Position numbers and translations under genes: made by a program. Source: DAOUEX01 sp034430235 (GTDB lineage Bacteria; Chloroflexota; Anaerolineae; UBA2200). From it: 64,000 bases of DNA. Every line of letters begins with the position of its first letter. Position 1 is the stretch's first letter. Shown piece after piece: positions 24,935-34,925 of the stretch. The stretch covers positions 25,331 to 89,330 of the forward strand of contig CAYZGO010000013.1 in the NCBI GenBank assembly GCA_964478075.1, given 5' to 3'. Below the pieces are notes generated by a model. It was not told the origin of the DNA and made no database searches. It saw only the letters and a list, made by a program, of their open reading frames with translations.

Positions 24935-27900
24935 CTAGCCAAGGTCTGTTCTCAGCTCGACCTTGCCACCGAAGTTGAGCATGCACAGGGTGAGCCGCGG
25001 CTGCTGGCCCAGCAGGTGCTCGGCTGCCTCCACGTAGCGCTTGGCCTGCTTCCGATAGCCCTGCCCATCCAACAAGGCTGTGAATTCGGCCTCATCCCGT
25101 ACTTCGTCAGTCTTGAACTCGACGATGGTCCACGTGTCATCACGCAGATAGAGAGCATCCATAACACCGCTCTCTACGTGTCCATCCCTCATCAGACTGT
25201 ATGGTACCTCATGCAGCCGCCGCTGGGCGCTGTCCATCTCGATGAACAGCGCATGAGCCCGAAAGCGCTGCAGGAGCCCCTGACTCTTACGAGCTGCATC
25301 ATCCAGTTGACGGATATCAGTGATGCCATAACCCCTGGCCCGGGCCTTGGCCCAGCGTTCGAATGTGTCGTCCGGGAAGCGCCACGCGGCCAGCGCCTCA
25401 TGTACCAGCGACCCCACCACCCACGCTGGTGCCCGAGGCCGTTTGACTACCGGGACTACTCGCCAAACCCGCCGTGGCGGTCTCCTGTCCCGCTCTCGTG
25501 TACGAGCGTCTACGTGCTCCTGCAAGAAAGACACGGGGTGCAGCAGAGGGGGTGGCAGAGGCACCTCAGGTGCAGGCTGCATCTGCCGTTCGCAAGATGC
25601 GGCCCGGCATTTCCATCGCGGTTCGAAAACAGTGCAGGCGACTGGAGTCTGGCCTATCTGCAGACTCGCGTGGATGGCTTCCGCACCAGTCTCATCGTAC
25701 TGGACACGCGCACCTTCAAGCCCCAGCTCCTGCGAACCGGCCATTTGTGCCAGCCAACCTCGACACTTTCCGGGCATACCATCCGCCGTCAGCCCGATGC
25801 ACCCGCTGAGAATCAGTCTCTCGCGGGCTCGCGTAGCAGCCACGTAGAGAAGCCGATCTGACTCTGCTGCATCCTTGTCGCTGTCACACGCCTTGCCCAA
25901 ACGGTAGATGGCCGGCAGTTCCTTGTCATCACCCTTGAGTGGCAGCAGCACGCCCAAGTCAGGGTCAACCAGAACACCACCGCCGCCGCGCCCCTGATAA
26001 GTGACGTCACCAATGACCACCACTTGAAACTCCAGGCCCTTGGCCGCGTGCACAGTCATGATCTGCACAGCCCCTTCAGTCGTGGCACGCGCTTCGCCCT
26101 CACGTGTGCCGCTGTCACGCAGGCTGCTCACGTATTCGAGAAACTCCCCAACGCTCACGATGCCGCTGGCATGGGCATCAGCCAGAAGCTTGGCCACATT
26201 CCGCACTCCACGGCTCTGTCCGGCCTGGATCAGTGCCGCACGGTAGCCTGTAGCATCCAGGTAAGACTTTAGCAGGTCGGCGACGCGGGTTCTACCGACC
26301 TGTTCATGCAACTCGCCGACAATGCGGACGCAGCGCGCGGCTCTGGCACCCTCTATGGCAAGCAGTTCCTGTCCTCTCTCCCGCAGCACATCCCACAGAG
26401 CCACCGTCTCTTCCTGTTCACGGCGTTGCTGGCAGAGGGAATAGAGCGCTGCATCTGAAAGCGAAAAGGCAGGCGAGCGCAGCAAGCCAACCAGCGCCAG
26501 ATCATCAGTCGGGTCTGCCACGGCTTCAAGCGCATTGAGCAGGTCGCGAATCTCCGGACGCTGATAGAAACCGCGCCCGGCAACGGTACGGAAGGGAATC
26601 CCGGCCTGATCCAGGGCATCCTCATAGGGTGCGAACGAGGTCGAAGCGCGGCACAGGATCGCCACCTCACCATAGTCCCCACCGTCGTCCTTCAACTCGG
26701 CAATCCGCTCCGCCAGCACTTCTGCCGCTCTGGCCAGTGCGCCACCAGACTTGGTGCCCACGGCCAGGAGCAGCTCAACATACGGAGCCTTGCCACCAGA
26801 AATGGGTTCCTCGCGATAGTGTCGCAGCGGCACGAAAGGCTCGGCCCAGGGGCGCGCTGGGTCTGGCTGCTCGCCCAGCACCGGACGGAGCAGATCATTC
26901 AAGCCGTTGACCAGATCACGATGCGCACGGTAGGATGTATCCAGCGCATAGACAAAGCCGCCTTCACGATCGATTCGCTCTCGTTCAGCGCGAAAGATGG
27001 TCACATCAGCCCCTCGAAAGCGGTAGATGGACTGCTTGGCATCGCCGACGATGAACAGTCTGCCCCTGTCCCCGTTCAGCAGCGCCACAAGGTCACGCTG
27101 GCGGCCATTGGTGTCCTGGAACTCGTCCACCAGGATGGCACGGGCTTCACCTTGCCAGCGGGCACGTACCGACCCGTTCCGTTGCAGCAGCGTTAGCGCA
27201 CGCTGCTCCAGGTCATCAAAGTCGAGGGCGCTCAGCCCCTGCTTGAGCAGGTCGTAGCGTTGGCATGCAAAGGTGAACAGAGCACGCAGAGCAGGAACTG
27301 CTTGAGCCAGTTCCTCGTCCAGTGGCGTGAATGAGCCCTCGGACAAGGCGGCCTGTTTCCACACGTCGCGCAGGGTGCGCAGTGCATTCTTGACGTCGCG
27401 CAGTTGCTCCTGGCCCCCCGGCCAGGCTTTGCCACCGCCGCCGCTCAGGTTGATAGAACCCAGACGTGACAGAGACGCGATTCGATCCTCGAGCTGGCCA
27501 GTTGCGCCGTCAATCGCAGCCAGGGCGTCACGGCGCTGGCACTCGATTCTGTCGTCTGGCAGACGCGCAGCATTCTCCCTCAGGGTGTCCACAGCATCCA
27601 GCCACAGTGAGCCGCTCAGGAGCGCAGTGAGTGCCTCCTGCTGTCGCCCAGCGAGCACCTGGCGCCAGTGACCAGATACATCTGCAGGCAAGTGAGCGAG
27701 AGCAGCCGCTGTGTCGAGCCGCCGCTTCACCAGCCGGTCGAGCGTCAAGCGCAGGCTGCGCTCGCCCAACAGGGCGAACAATATCACGGCCTCTTCATTG
27801 TCCGCAGCCCAGGCCAGTGCTTCGTCTATCGCCTGCCTGCACAGAATGTTGCTCTGCCCCTCGTCCAGCACCTCAAAGCGGGGATCGACCTCCGCCTCGG

Positions 27901-28285
27901 CCGGGTGTGCCCGCAGGATCTCTGTGCACAGGCTGTGAATTGTGCCAATACGTGCTGCATCCAACTCGGCGTAGAGTCGCTGCCACCGCTCACGCTCCTC
28001 CGGCGCAACCGTCCCGCCTTCGTTTGCACAGGACTGCCTCAGGTAGCGGTCCATCGCCTCTCGCACCCGGTTGCGCATCTCTCGCGCTGCCTTCTTAGTG
28101 AAAGTGATAGCGATAACCGAACGCAACGGCAGGCTCTCGGCGAGCAGCGAGAGGTAGCGCGCTACAAGAGTCGAGGTCTTGCCCGTGCCAGCTCCCGCCG
28201 TGACCACAATGTCGTGGCCTCGCGCACGGATAGCTGGCTTCTGTTCGTCACTAGGGCACATCTGAAGGACGATGGGATGACACAT
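24935..28285 (-). CDS. addA: AddA-like helicase-nuclease subunit
   Basis: This is a cytoplasmic double-strand-break resection enzyme subunit of 1116 residues. It has a UvrD/RecB-type SF1 helicase with Walker A AGAGTGKTST near residues 30-39, DEFQDTN near 382, and helicase motifs to about 800. A C-terminal PD-(D/E)XK nuclease carries GVMDALYL and VEFKTD, then QGYRKQAKRYVEAAE. GGAGGT stands before the ATG. It follows addB by 3 bases. The partner and the double nuclease layout support AddAB rather than RecBCD. Confidence 0.93.
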   Translation of the reverse strand: MCHPIVLQMCPSDEQKPAIRARGHDIVVTAGAGTGKTSTLVARYLSLLAESLPLRSVIAITFTKKAAREMRNRVREAMDRYLRQSCANEGGTVAPEERERWQRLYAELDAARIGTIHSLCTEILRAHPAEAEVDPRFEVLDEGQSNILCRQAIDEALAWAADNEEAVILFALLGERSLRLTLDRLVKRRLDTAAALAHLPADVSGHWRQVLAGRQQEALTALLSGSLWLDAVDTLRENAARLPDDRIECQRRDALAAIDGATGQLEDRIASLSRLGSINLSGGGGKAWPGGQEQLRDVKNALRTLRDVWKQAALSEGSFTPLDEELAQAVPALRALFTFACQRYDLLKQGLSALDFDDLEQRALTLLQRNGSVRARWQGEARAILVDEFQDTNGRQRDLVALLNGDRGRLFIVGDAKQSIYRFRGADVTIFRAERERIDREGGFVYALDTSYRAHRDLVNGLNDLLRPVLGEQPDPARPWAEPFVPLRHYREEPISGGKAPYVELLLAVGTKSGGALARAAEVLAERIAELKDDGGDYGEVAILCRASTSFAPYEDALDQAGIPFRTVAGRGFYQRPEIRDLLNALEAVADPTDDLALVGLLRSPAFSLSDAALYSLCQQRREQEETVALWDVLRERGQELLAIEGARAARCVRIVGELHEQVGRTRVADLLKSYLDATGYRAALIQAGQSRGVRNVAKLLADAHASGIVSVGEFLEYVSSLRDSGTREGEARATTEGAVQIMTVHAAKGLEFQVVVIGDVTYQGRGGGGVLVDPDLGVLLPLKGDDKELPAIYRLGKACDSDKDAAESDRLLYVAATRARERLILSGCIGLTADGMPGKCRGWLAQMAGSQELGLEGARVQYDETGAEAIHASLQIGQTPVACTVFEPRWKCRAASCERQMQPAPEVPLPPPLLHPVSFLQEHVDARTRERDRRPPRRVWRVVPVVKRPRAPAWVVGSLVHEALAAWRFPDDTFERWAKARARGYGITDIRQLDDAARKSQGLLQRFRAHALFIEMDSAQRRLHEVPYSLMRDGHVESGVMDALYLRDDTWTIVEFKTDEVRDEAEFTALLDGQGYRKQAKRYVEAAEHLLGQQPRLTLCMLNFGGKVELRTDLG

Positions 28286-28288
28286 TGT

Positions 28289-31200
28289 TCAACCTCCGTA
28301 CCCGGATCGGTAGTGCCAGCAAAAGGCCGCTGCCGGACAGTATGGTGGACAGCCATTGCTGGGCGAGCAAGGTACAAACCGCCCTGCGCGGACCTGGCGC
28401 ACTGTCTCCCAAGCTTTGTCCAGTGCAACTGCTATCGCGCTCGTTTTCTCCTTGCGCTGAAACCCGCTCAAGGTGAAGGGGCTGCGTTTGCAGTGCTGCA
28501 CGTGCCAGTAGAAACCTTCAACGGGGTCCCCCAGCTTCAAGCCATCGCGTGCAGCCAGGGCATAGAGCGGCAACTGCAGCTTTTCCCCCTCAGCCACGGC
28601 CTTGTTCGTAAAGCCATATGGGCCGCCGGTCTTGTAGTCAATGATCAGCAACCGGCCATCGGATGACCGGTCCACGCGGTCAATGACGCCGTGGAGTCGG
28701 AACTGGTCTTTGTCATCACTCACGGTCAACGCCTGTGGCTCAAAGAAGCGCGCCTCGTAGCACGTTGGAACAAAGTCGGCCCCGAACTTTGCCTGGAGCT
28801 CAACCCGAACCGAGTCCAGCGCTTCAAGTGAGTGAGCCACGTTATCGAGTATCTCCTGGCGCGTCTGGGCCCACCAGGCGGTCTCACGGAACCCCTCACG
28901 GCGTGGTGCTTCGTCCAAAATGCGCCGTGCGACGGCCGGCAGTGCTGCCAGAAGCTGGTCAAGATTGGTTGGGGCAGTGACGCTCGGTGCCTGGTATACT
29001 TGCTCAAGGATACGATGATAGATGTTCCCCAACTGGCGGGGGTCCAGGCCTTCTGCCGGCTCCTCCCGTGGCTCCAGACGCAGGACATCCGAGATGAAGA
29101 AAAAGAACGGACAAGTACGATAGTGTTCCAAACGGCTGCTGCTCCACATGTGGGTGGAACCGAAGCGCTGACCGAACTCGCGGGCAAGCGAGGCCAAGTC
29201 GCCATCGAAGGGGCTTTTGTCAGTGCGCGCCCAGCGCAGACGGCAAAGCTCAGCAGCCAGATCCAGAGCTGCCAGGCGATGCGGATCCTTCTGCTGCACC
29301 CATTCCCGAACCTTGACGTACTCACGATGTGTAGCCAGGCTCTCCATCAGTTCAGGCCACGATGCCACCCGACCAGGTGAGGGCACACTCTCACTGCTGA
29401 GCTGCAGTGGCTGCGCATTCACCCGGTCACACACCTCCTCCCAGAAAGGAGAGGCCTGCCACATAGCTCCATTGTCCGCCAAGCGGGGGCGGCTCAGAAG
29501 CAAGCGATCTCGAGCACGGGTGATGGACTCGTAGAAATACTCGAACTCGGCGCTTCTCGTGGAGGATTCAAGTGGCAAGTCGAAATCCTCGCGCAATCGC
29601 TGCCGGTCAGCGTCACGCAGGAAAGGATCCTCAGACAAAGTAGCCGGAAACTCGCCTTCGGCAAGACCCAGCACCGCCGCTGCCCTGAAGGGGATACCCC
29701 GTGCCTGGGTCACATCGGCAACGAGGATCTCCTCCCGGTCAGAGTTGGCCGGCAAGTTATAGGTGGTCGCTTCGACGGCGCCGACCAACTCGCTGAAGAA
29801 CCGCGCGAAATCCACGAGTTGGTCGCTCTCTACAGCCTCTTCGGCCCAAACCAGCCCCCGCACGACATCCTTGAGCGCTCTCAAGGCTGACACATCCAAC
29901 TCGGCAACCATATCGGCAGCATCTTGAACACGATAGATAACCTGGAGGGACGTTGGCTCCTCGGGAAGAGGATGGCGAGCAGATTCTGACGCAGGATCAG
30001 AGCCGATAAGCCCTTCGAGCCACGCTGTCAAGTCGCGGTAGCGGTGTTTCCCCTGGGGCGGTGTCAAGCGTTGGACAAATCGCTGGAACTTGACCACCAG
30101 AGACTGGGATACAGAACTGTCCAGCGCACTGACAGGCAAGCCCTCCTCACGGTCATCTTGATCTGCCGGGGGTCGCTCCGCAAGAGCACGCAGCGTCTCT
30201 TGCCACTGGGAGAGCCCGCCGACCACACGCCCAGCGCGCGCAGCCACATCCAATGCCTCGGCATCACCGGGAGCGATGGCGATAGAATCTGGCGCATCTT
30301 GCGTGGGCCGCGCAGACCAATCGAAATAGGGGGAACGCCAGGCCTCGACGACCAGACGGCGAGGAAGAGCTGGCTCGGGATTGTCATTGCTCAGCGGCAG
30401 CATCAGCCGCAGCAAGTCCAGGAGCGCCGCAACAGCAGGGTTGGTCCGCAGCGCAAGCCCATCCAGTAGGCGCACCGGCAGCCCAAACTCGGCCGCTGTC
30501 TGCAGGATAAAGGGCCGATAGGGAGAAATGCTGCGGGCCAACAAGGCCGTATCGCCAGGGCGGAGGCCATCCTGCACCAGACGTTCCTTGAGCCAGCGCA
30601 GCGCGGCACGGACCTCCGTTGCACGATCCGGTGCTTCGAAAAGCTCGAGTGCGCCAGCTGCTTCCACTTTGGAAGCACCCCTGCGATACAGGCTATCTTC
30701 GAGATGTGCCAACACCGGCGCGTGTCGCGTGCTGCGCACGGGCAGCGCCACAGCAGCCACTCTCAGCGCATCCTCCAGCCGCTCGCGCGTTTCCTTGAAG
30801 CGGCGGTGAACCAAGGGCCGTTCGCTGCCATCGGCTGTGCCAGTCAGAGTGATGATCAGGTCACCGACGCGACCCGCCAATACGCGCAGCATCGCCATCT
30901 GCACCGGAGTAAAGTTGTCAAAGCCATCCACCAGGAGCAGCGGCCAATCACAAGCCACCGCAGGGGCCCGTTCCTCGAGCGCCTCAACAGCTAGCCAGCC
31001 ACAACCGGCCCGATCGGCCCAGGATCGAAGCTGGAGATGTTCCTGGTAGGCGGTGTAGACCTGGACCAGCTCGCGCAGCCGTGGTTCGGCGCCTAGCGCA
31101 GTCACCGCGCGGCTCAAATCGTCAGGCTGGATTCGCGCCGCCTTCCACTCAGCAATCAACTTCTGCAGCACGTGAATGAACCCGGGACGATCAGTCAGCG

Positions 31201-31513
31201 GTGCATAGTGCGTCAGCACCAGACTGTCCACGATCGTCCGGATCAAACGATACTGGACTGGATCGCTCAGCTCGGTGTAGACCTCGCCTGCCGCAGTGAG
31301 ACATTCCGCGTAGAGCTGGTCAAAGGTCAGCAAACGCACGCCAATGGCCCCACCGTCACGGGCAAGGCGACGTCGCCAGGCGCGCACGTGCAGGTGGCTG
31401 GGAAGACACACACGAGGAATGCAGCGCAAGCCATGGGATGCTTCACGCACGCGAGCCAGCACGCAAGCTGTCTTGCCCGCCGCAGCCGGTGCAAGGTAGA
31501 GATGGACAGACAT
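28289..31513 (-). CDS. addB: AddB-like nuclease subunit with Fe-S site
   Basis: This is the second subunit of the AddAB resection complex, 1074 residues. The N-terminal P-loop is APAAAGKTACVL, helicase-like motifs follow but are weak, as in AddB, and the C-terminal nuclease has GVIDRVDRSSDGRLLIIDYKTG. Four Cys fit the AddB 4Fe-4S staple: one in HYRTCPFFF before the nuclease and three in GCPPYCPAAAFCW at the end. It lies between gpsA (27 bases) and addA (3 bases) and is co-directional with both. Confidence 0.9.
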   Translation of the reverse strand: MSVHLYLAPAAAGKTACVLARVREASHGLRCIPRVCLPSHLHVRAWRRRLARDGGAIGVRLLTFDQLYAECLTAAGEVYTELSDPVQYRLIRTIVDSLVLTHYAPLTDRPGFIHVLQKLIAEWKAARIQPDDLSRAVTALGAEPRLRELVQVYTAYQEHLQLRSWADRAGCGWLAVEALEERAPAVACDWPLLLVDGFDNFTPVQMAMLRVLAGRVGDLIITLTGTADGSERPLVHRRFKETRERLEDALRVAAVALPVRSTRHAPVLAHLEDSLYRRGASKVEAAGALELFEAPDRATEVRAALRWLKERLVQDGLRPGDTALLARSISPYRPFILQTAAEFGLPVRLLDGLALRTNPAVAALLDLLRLMLPLSNDNPEPALPRRLVVEAWRSPYFDWSARPTQDAPDSIAIAPGDAEALDVAARAGRVVGGLSQWQETLRALAERPPADQDDREEGLPVSALDSSVSQSLVVKFQRFVQRLTPPQGKHRYRDLTAWLEGLIGSDPASESARHPLPEEPTSLQVIYRVQDAADMVAELDVSALRALKDVVRGLVWAEEAVESDQLVDFARFFSELVGAVEATTYNLPANSDREEILVADVTQARGIPFRAAAVLGLAEGEFPATLSEDPFLRDADRQRLREDFDLPLESSTRSAEFEYFYESITRARDRLLLSRPRLADNGAMWQASPFWEEVCDRVNAQPLQLSSESVPSPGRVASWPELMESLATHREYVKVREWVQQKDPHRLAALDLAAELCRLRWARTDKSPFDGDLASLAREFGQRFGSTHMWSSSRLEHYRTCPFFFFISDVLRLEPREEPAEGLDPRQLGNIYHRILEQVYQAPSVTAPTNLDQLLAALPAVARRILDEAPRREGFRETAWWAQTRQEILDNVAHSLEALDSVRVELQAKFGADFVPTCYEARFFEPQALTVSDDKDQFRLHGVIDRVDRSSDGRLLIIDYKTGGPYGFTNKAVAEGEKLQLPLYALAARDGLKLGDPVEGFYWHVQHCKRSPFTLSGFQRKEKTSAIAVALDKAWETVRQVRAGRFVPCSPSNGCPPYCPAAAFCWHYRSGYGG

Positions 31514-31540
31514 AGAACCTCCATACTATGAGTGGCTGCC

Positions 31541-32596
31541 TCAACTCAAGAAAGTGTCCAGTGGTACGTCAACCGAACGGCCGTGGACGACGATGTCCAC
31601 CAACGCCCGCATCAACGGGAAATCTTGCGGCGCAATGACGCCGCGCTCTTGCAGCCTGGGCAGTGCATCCCCCATGACCCGCGCGATTTCGGCGCCTTCC
31701 AGCGTCTCTCCCGCCATCATCTCCTGCGCCTCAGCAAAGGTGTGCCCCAGTCCCAGCAACCGCCCCAGCCGCATATTGCGCCCCCCTTGACACGTCACGT
31801 AGAGGTCGCCAGCACCCGGCAATCCGCAGGCAAGGGCGCGTGTCGCCCCTACAATCTGCAACATGCGGGCAATCTCGGCACACCCCTGGGCAAAGATGGC
31901 TGCCGCCAGGTTGTGCATGTGTGCACCTGCCGCATCTGGCTCACCGGCTTGCTCTAACAGCCCAGCCACCAGGCCGACGGCAAGTGCATACGCATTTTTC
32001 AGTGCGGCGCAGACCTCCAATCCCAGCAGATCAGTGGTGGTTCGTACGTGATAATACGGCGTGCGGAAGATCGCGGCTAACTGTTCGGCAGCATCGCGAT
32101 CACGCGATGCAAAGACAACGCAGCTTGGGCGGCGGCCGGCCAGCTCCCCGGCAATACACGGCCCGCCGATAGCGGCCAGCTTGACCCAATCGCGGACGCT
32201 GCTCGGAAGCTCAGCGGCCAGCACGTCGGGCAGGATGATAGGATCGCCGTTCGGCGCGGCCTCCAGCCCTTTCGTCACCGCGATGATCAACTGCCCCGGC
32301 TGCAGGTAGGGCCCAATCGTTTGGCCAACCCAGTGCACGCCCATAGAGTTAACGCCGCTGACAATGACATCCACGCCATCCAAGGCCTCCCGCATCTCGT
32401 CCACGTAATAGGGCTGCACCGTGGAAGGGATTTCGCGTTTGAGGCGCGGGTGGTAGCGCCGTTCCTGGCAACTTTGGATAATGTCACCATCCAGGTGAGT
32501 GCCCACCAGCCGCACCACGTGGCCGTTATCCGCCAGCGGATAGGCGGTGGCCGTCCCCATCATCCCAGCACCGACAATTGCTATATTGGCCATCAT
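31541..32596 (-). CDS. gpsA: NAD(P)-dependent glycerol-3-phosphate dehydrogenase
   Basis: This cytoplasmic enzyme makes sn-glycerol-3-phosphate for phospholipid synthesis. It has 351 residues. The Rossmann motif GAGMMG is followed by TKGLE, GGPCIAGE and the ALKNAYALAVGL block with the catalytic Lys, then GLPGAGDLYVTC. The first two codons are both ATG; GGGAG favours the second. A GGCCTCAG/CTGAGGCC hairpin lies in its leader (32618-32638). It leads the gpsA-addB-addA cluster. Confidence 0.93.
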   Translation of the reverse strand: MMANIAIVGAGMMGTATAYPLADNGHVVRLVGTHLDGDIIQSCQERRYHPRLKREIPSTVQPYYVDEMREALDGVDVIVSGVNSMGVHWVGQTIGPYLQPGQLIIAVTKGLEAAPNGDPIILPDVLAAELPSSVRDWVKLAAIGGPCIAGELAGRRPSCVVFASRDRDAAEQLAAIFRTPYYHVRTTTDLLGLEVCAALKNAYALAVGLVAGLLEQAGEPDAAGAHMHNLAAAIFAQGCAEIARMLQIVGATRALACGLPGAGDLYVTCQGGRNMRLGRLLGLGHTFAEAQEMMAGETLEGAEIARVMGDALPRLQERGVIAPQDFPLMRALVDIVVHGRSVDVPLDTFLS

Positions 32597-32781
32597 GTTC
32601 TCCCTCGGGTCAAAGTTGGCCTCAGCCTCGCTGAGGCCGGATTTGTGCTCTCTCTTCTCCAGTCAATCATACCACACAAAGCATGCAGCAGGGAAAACTG
32701 CCCGCGTGTTGCACTCGTCTGTCAGGCCTCCCGACGGACACGCCTGCGGCTCGAAGCAGACAAACGATGAGCCACTAGAAG

Positions 32782-32810
32782 TTGAAACAGGGGCCAACGT
32801 GTGTTATAAT
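32782..32810 (+). promoter_or_regulatory. Promoter of the MNT/HEPN pair
   Basis: TTGAAA and TATAAT stand exactly 17 bases apart, giving a start point about 70 bases before the antitoxin ATG. Confidence 0.75.
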
Positions 32811-32887
32811 GTGTCTGTCGTTCGCGGTAAAGGGCACGTCTATGGGCAGTATTCCGCCATAGAAAGACGGCTAGACGGGGTGAATCC

Positions 32888-33196
32888 ATGATCTATCAGA
32901 AACTGTCCGTTCCCACAGACAAGATTGCAGAGTTCTGCCGCCGAAATCACATCCGCAAGCTCGCGCTGTTTGGCTCTGTGTTGCGCGACGACTTTGGCCC
33001 GCACAGCGACATCGATGTGCTCGTGGAATTTGACCCAGGCCACGTACCTGGCTTGATTCGTCTGGCTGGCATGGAATCGGAGCTTTCCAGGCTTCTCGGC
33101 GGCAGGAAAGTAGACATGAATACTCCTATGTGTCTGAGCCACTACTTCCGTGACCAGGTGCTCGCGGAAGCGGAGGTGCAGTATGTCGCGACATGA
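32888..33196 (+). CDS. mntA: MNT-type nucleotidyltransferase antitoxin
   Basis: This small cytoplasmic protein (102 residues) has the minimal nucleotidyltransferase signature [20 protein letters not shown] (about residues 32-51): the Gly-Ser and the two Asp of DxD are present. In studied MntA/HepT pairs it neutralises the HEPN RNase by AMP transfer. A GGGGTGA site precedes the ATG. It overlaps the next gene by 14 bases, the normal coupling for this system. Confidence 0.9.
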   Translation: MIYQKLSVPTDKIAEFCRRNHIRKLALFGSVLRDDFGPHSDIDVLVEFDPGHVPGLIRLAGMESELSRLLGGRKVDMNTPMCLSHYFRDQVLAEAEVQYVAT

Positions 33197-33524
33197 AGAC
33201 AACGTCCGCCTTCGGCACATGCTGGAATACTCCCGTGAGGCTGTCTCTCTGGTTCAAGGTAAAACGCGCGCCGATCTTGGCACCGAGCGTGTGCTCAATC
33301 TTGCTCTCGTACGGCTGATCGAGATTGTTGGCGAGGCGGCCAACAGAGTCTCCATGGAGATGCGTGCTAGTCATCCAGAGATTCCCTGGGCGCAGATGAC
33401 GAGCATGCGCAATCGCCTTGTCCATGGCTATGACTTTGTTGATTTCGACATCCTTTGGCAGACGGTGATTGAGGATCTGCCCGCATTGATCGCCGCGCTG
33501 GAAAAGATCGTCACGCCGCAGTAG
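33183..33524 (+). CDS. hepT: HEPN-domain RNase toxin (HepT-like)
   Basis: This is a cytoplasmic helical protein of 113 residues. The catalytic R-x4-H motif reads RNRLVHGY near residues 80-87. The ATG inside the antitoxin gene gives the usual overlap; the open frame extends 11 codons further but into the antitoxin's coding part. Toxin action on RNA or tRNA is established for the family and inferred here. The stop is followed 56 bases later by a 20-bp palindrome. Confidence 0.9.
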   Translation: MSRHEDNVRLRHMLEYSREAVSLVQGKTRADLGTERVLNLALVRLIEIVGEAANRVSMEMRASHPEIPWAQMTSMRNRLVHGYDFVDFDILWQTVIEDLPALIAALEKIVTPQ

Positions 33525-33580
33525 GGGCAAGAAACCTAAACCAGCAACGGGACATCGCCACCGCTCAGCACACTGCGGCA

Positions 33581-33600
33581 GCAACAGGTGCACCTGTTGC
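33581..33600. terminator. Perfect 20-bp palindrome after the HEPN gene
   Basis: GCAACAGGTGCACCTGTTGC is a perfect palindrome with no loop and no T-run. It may mark the operon end or be a protein site. The rest of 33525-33758 holds nothing recognisable. Confidence 0.4.
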
Positions 33601-33758
33601 TCGAGGGATCACCGTGCATCTTTATGTCAAGACCTGGGTGATTTCTGCCTGTCCTGGCCCAACTACTGTGATCCGCGCGGGGGCGTCGTCACCCTTGACT
33701 TGGCTCATGACAGACAATGGCAGTTGCATTGAGAACGAACAGGACGAGGACTGGCAAA

Positions 33759-34925
33759 ATGACGATTCCCTCTAAACGAAGCCCCCCAACCTACCAGGTT
33801 GCTGGACAACTGGAACGATATGACCAACGTGATACGGTCTTTTCTCGAGAGCGGCTGGAGCCAGGCACTCCAGAGGAGGTCGCCTACCACAAGGCGTATC
33901 CGGAGCTGCGGGACATAGACCACCGTCTCTGGGTTGGCCTGCAGCGCTCGGACAACATGCCGCCTGCCCATATTGCCCTGGGCAACGCGGCGTTTGCCGC
34001 TGCCTTTGCCCTCGCCAGTCCTGGCGTCGTTGACGGGCCGCCCTCAGCGCGCAGAGTAGAGGTGGATCCCGCGCGCATGTCGCGCCGCACCAAGCTGGTA
34101 GCGCGCCAGTTTAGTGCCGACCTGGTGCGAATAGGCCCCCTGCGGCCCGAGTGGGTCTACACGCACCGCGGGGTGCGGCCCTACTTTGACGAGGCACCGC
34201 CGGGCTACAGCGGCAAGCACTGGGGTGATGAGATCTCAATCGCTCATCCACGTGCCATCAGCCTGGGCTTTGCTCAGAGAGTGGATGTACTGCGCACTGG
34301 CCCCAGCCCAGCTTCCGACCTGGAGACAGGCCGCGTCTACTCGTTAAGCGCGTTGACTGCTGTACACGTTGCCCACTACATTCGAGAACTCGGTTACTCC
34401 GCCCGGGCGCACCACGTGTACAACTATGGCATCATGGTTGTGCCAGTGGCTGTGGACGGAGGCATGGGCGAGTTGGGCCGCTGCGGGTACCTCATAACCA
34501 AGGAGTACGGCACCAACCTGCGCCTCTCGTGTGTGACCACAGATCTCCCACTGGAGGAGGATGCGCCAGTGGACCTGGGTATACAGGACTTTTGCAGCAA
34601 GTGCCTGAAATGTGCGGACGCCTGCCCGCCACAGGCGATACCGGCAGGCGAACCTGTGGTCGTGCGCGGTGTGCGCAAGTGGGCTATAGATCCGGTGCGC
34701 TGTCTGCTGTACTGGCGCGCGGAGGGGGCGGGTTGCCCTATTTGTCAGGTCGTTTGTCCGTGGAGCAGGCCGCACGCGCTCTTTCGCCGCCTGACTGCAG
34801 AGGTGGCGATGCACGTGCCGTCTGCCACGCGATTCCTGGTGTGGCTCGACGACGTGTTCTATGGCCGCCACTACCGTCGGCGCGCCCTTCCTGCGTGGGC
34901 ACGTGACGATTTCACGCGCGAGTGA
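33759..34925 (+). CDS. Reductive-dehalogenase-like cobalamin/Fe-S protein without export signal
   Basis: This is a 388-residue protein of the RdhA/QueG superfamily. Two 4Fe-4S motifs stand near the C-terminus: CSKCLKCADACPP and, after CLLYW, CPICQVVCPW. The middle region (EWVYTHRGVRPYF, HYIRELGYSARAHHVYN, GGMGELGRCGYLIT) resembles the corrinoid-binding part of RdhA. No twin-arginine signal is seen and no RdhB membrane anchor lies beside it, so it would act in the cytoplasm. GAGGA stands eight bases before the chosen ATG. It may be a catabolic dehalogenase, or another corrinoid reductase; QueG itself is less likely given its length and order. Confidence 0.75.
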   Translation: MTIPSKRSPPTYQVAGQLERYDQRDTVFSRERLEPGTPEEVAYHKAYPELRDIDHRLWVGLQRSDNMPPAHIALGNAAFAAAFALASPGVVDGPPSARRVEVDPARMSRRTKLVARQFSADLVRIGPLRPEWVYTHRGVRPYFDEAPPGYSGKHWGDEISIAHPRAISLGFAQRVDVLRTGPSPASDLETGRVYSLSALTAVHVAHYIRELGYSARAHHVYNYGIMVVPVAVDGGMGELGRCGYLITKEYGTNLRLSCVTTDLPLEEDAPVDLGIQDFCSKCLKCADACPPQAIPAGEPVVVRGVRKWAIDPVRCLLYWRAEGAGCPICQVVCPWSRPHALFRRLTAEVAMHVPSATRFLVWLDDVFYGRHYRRRALPAWARDDFTRE

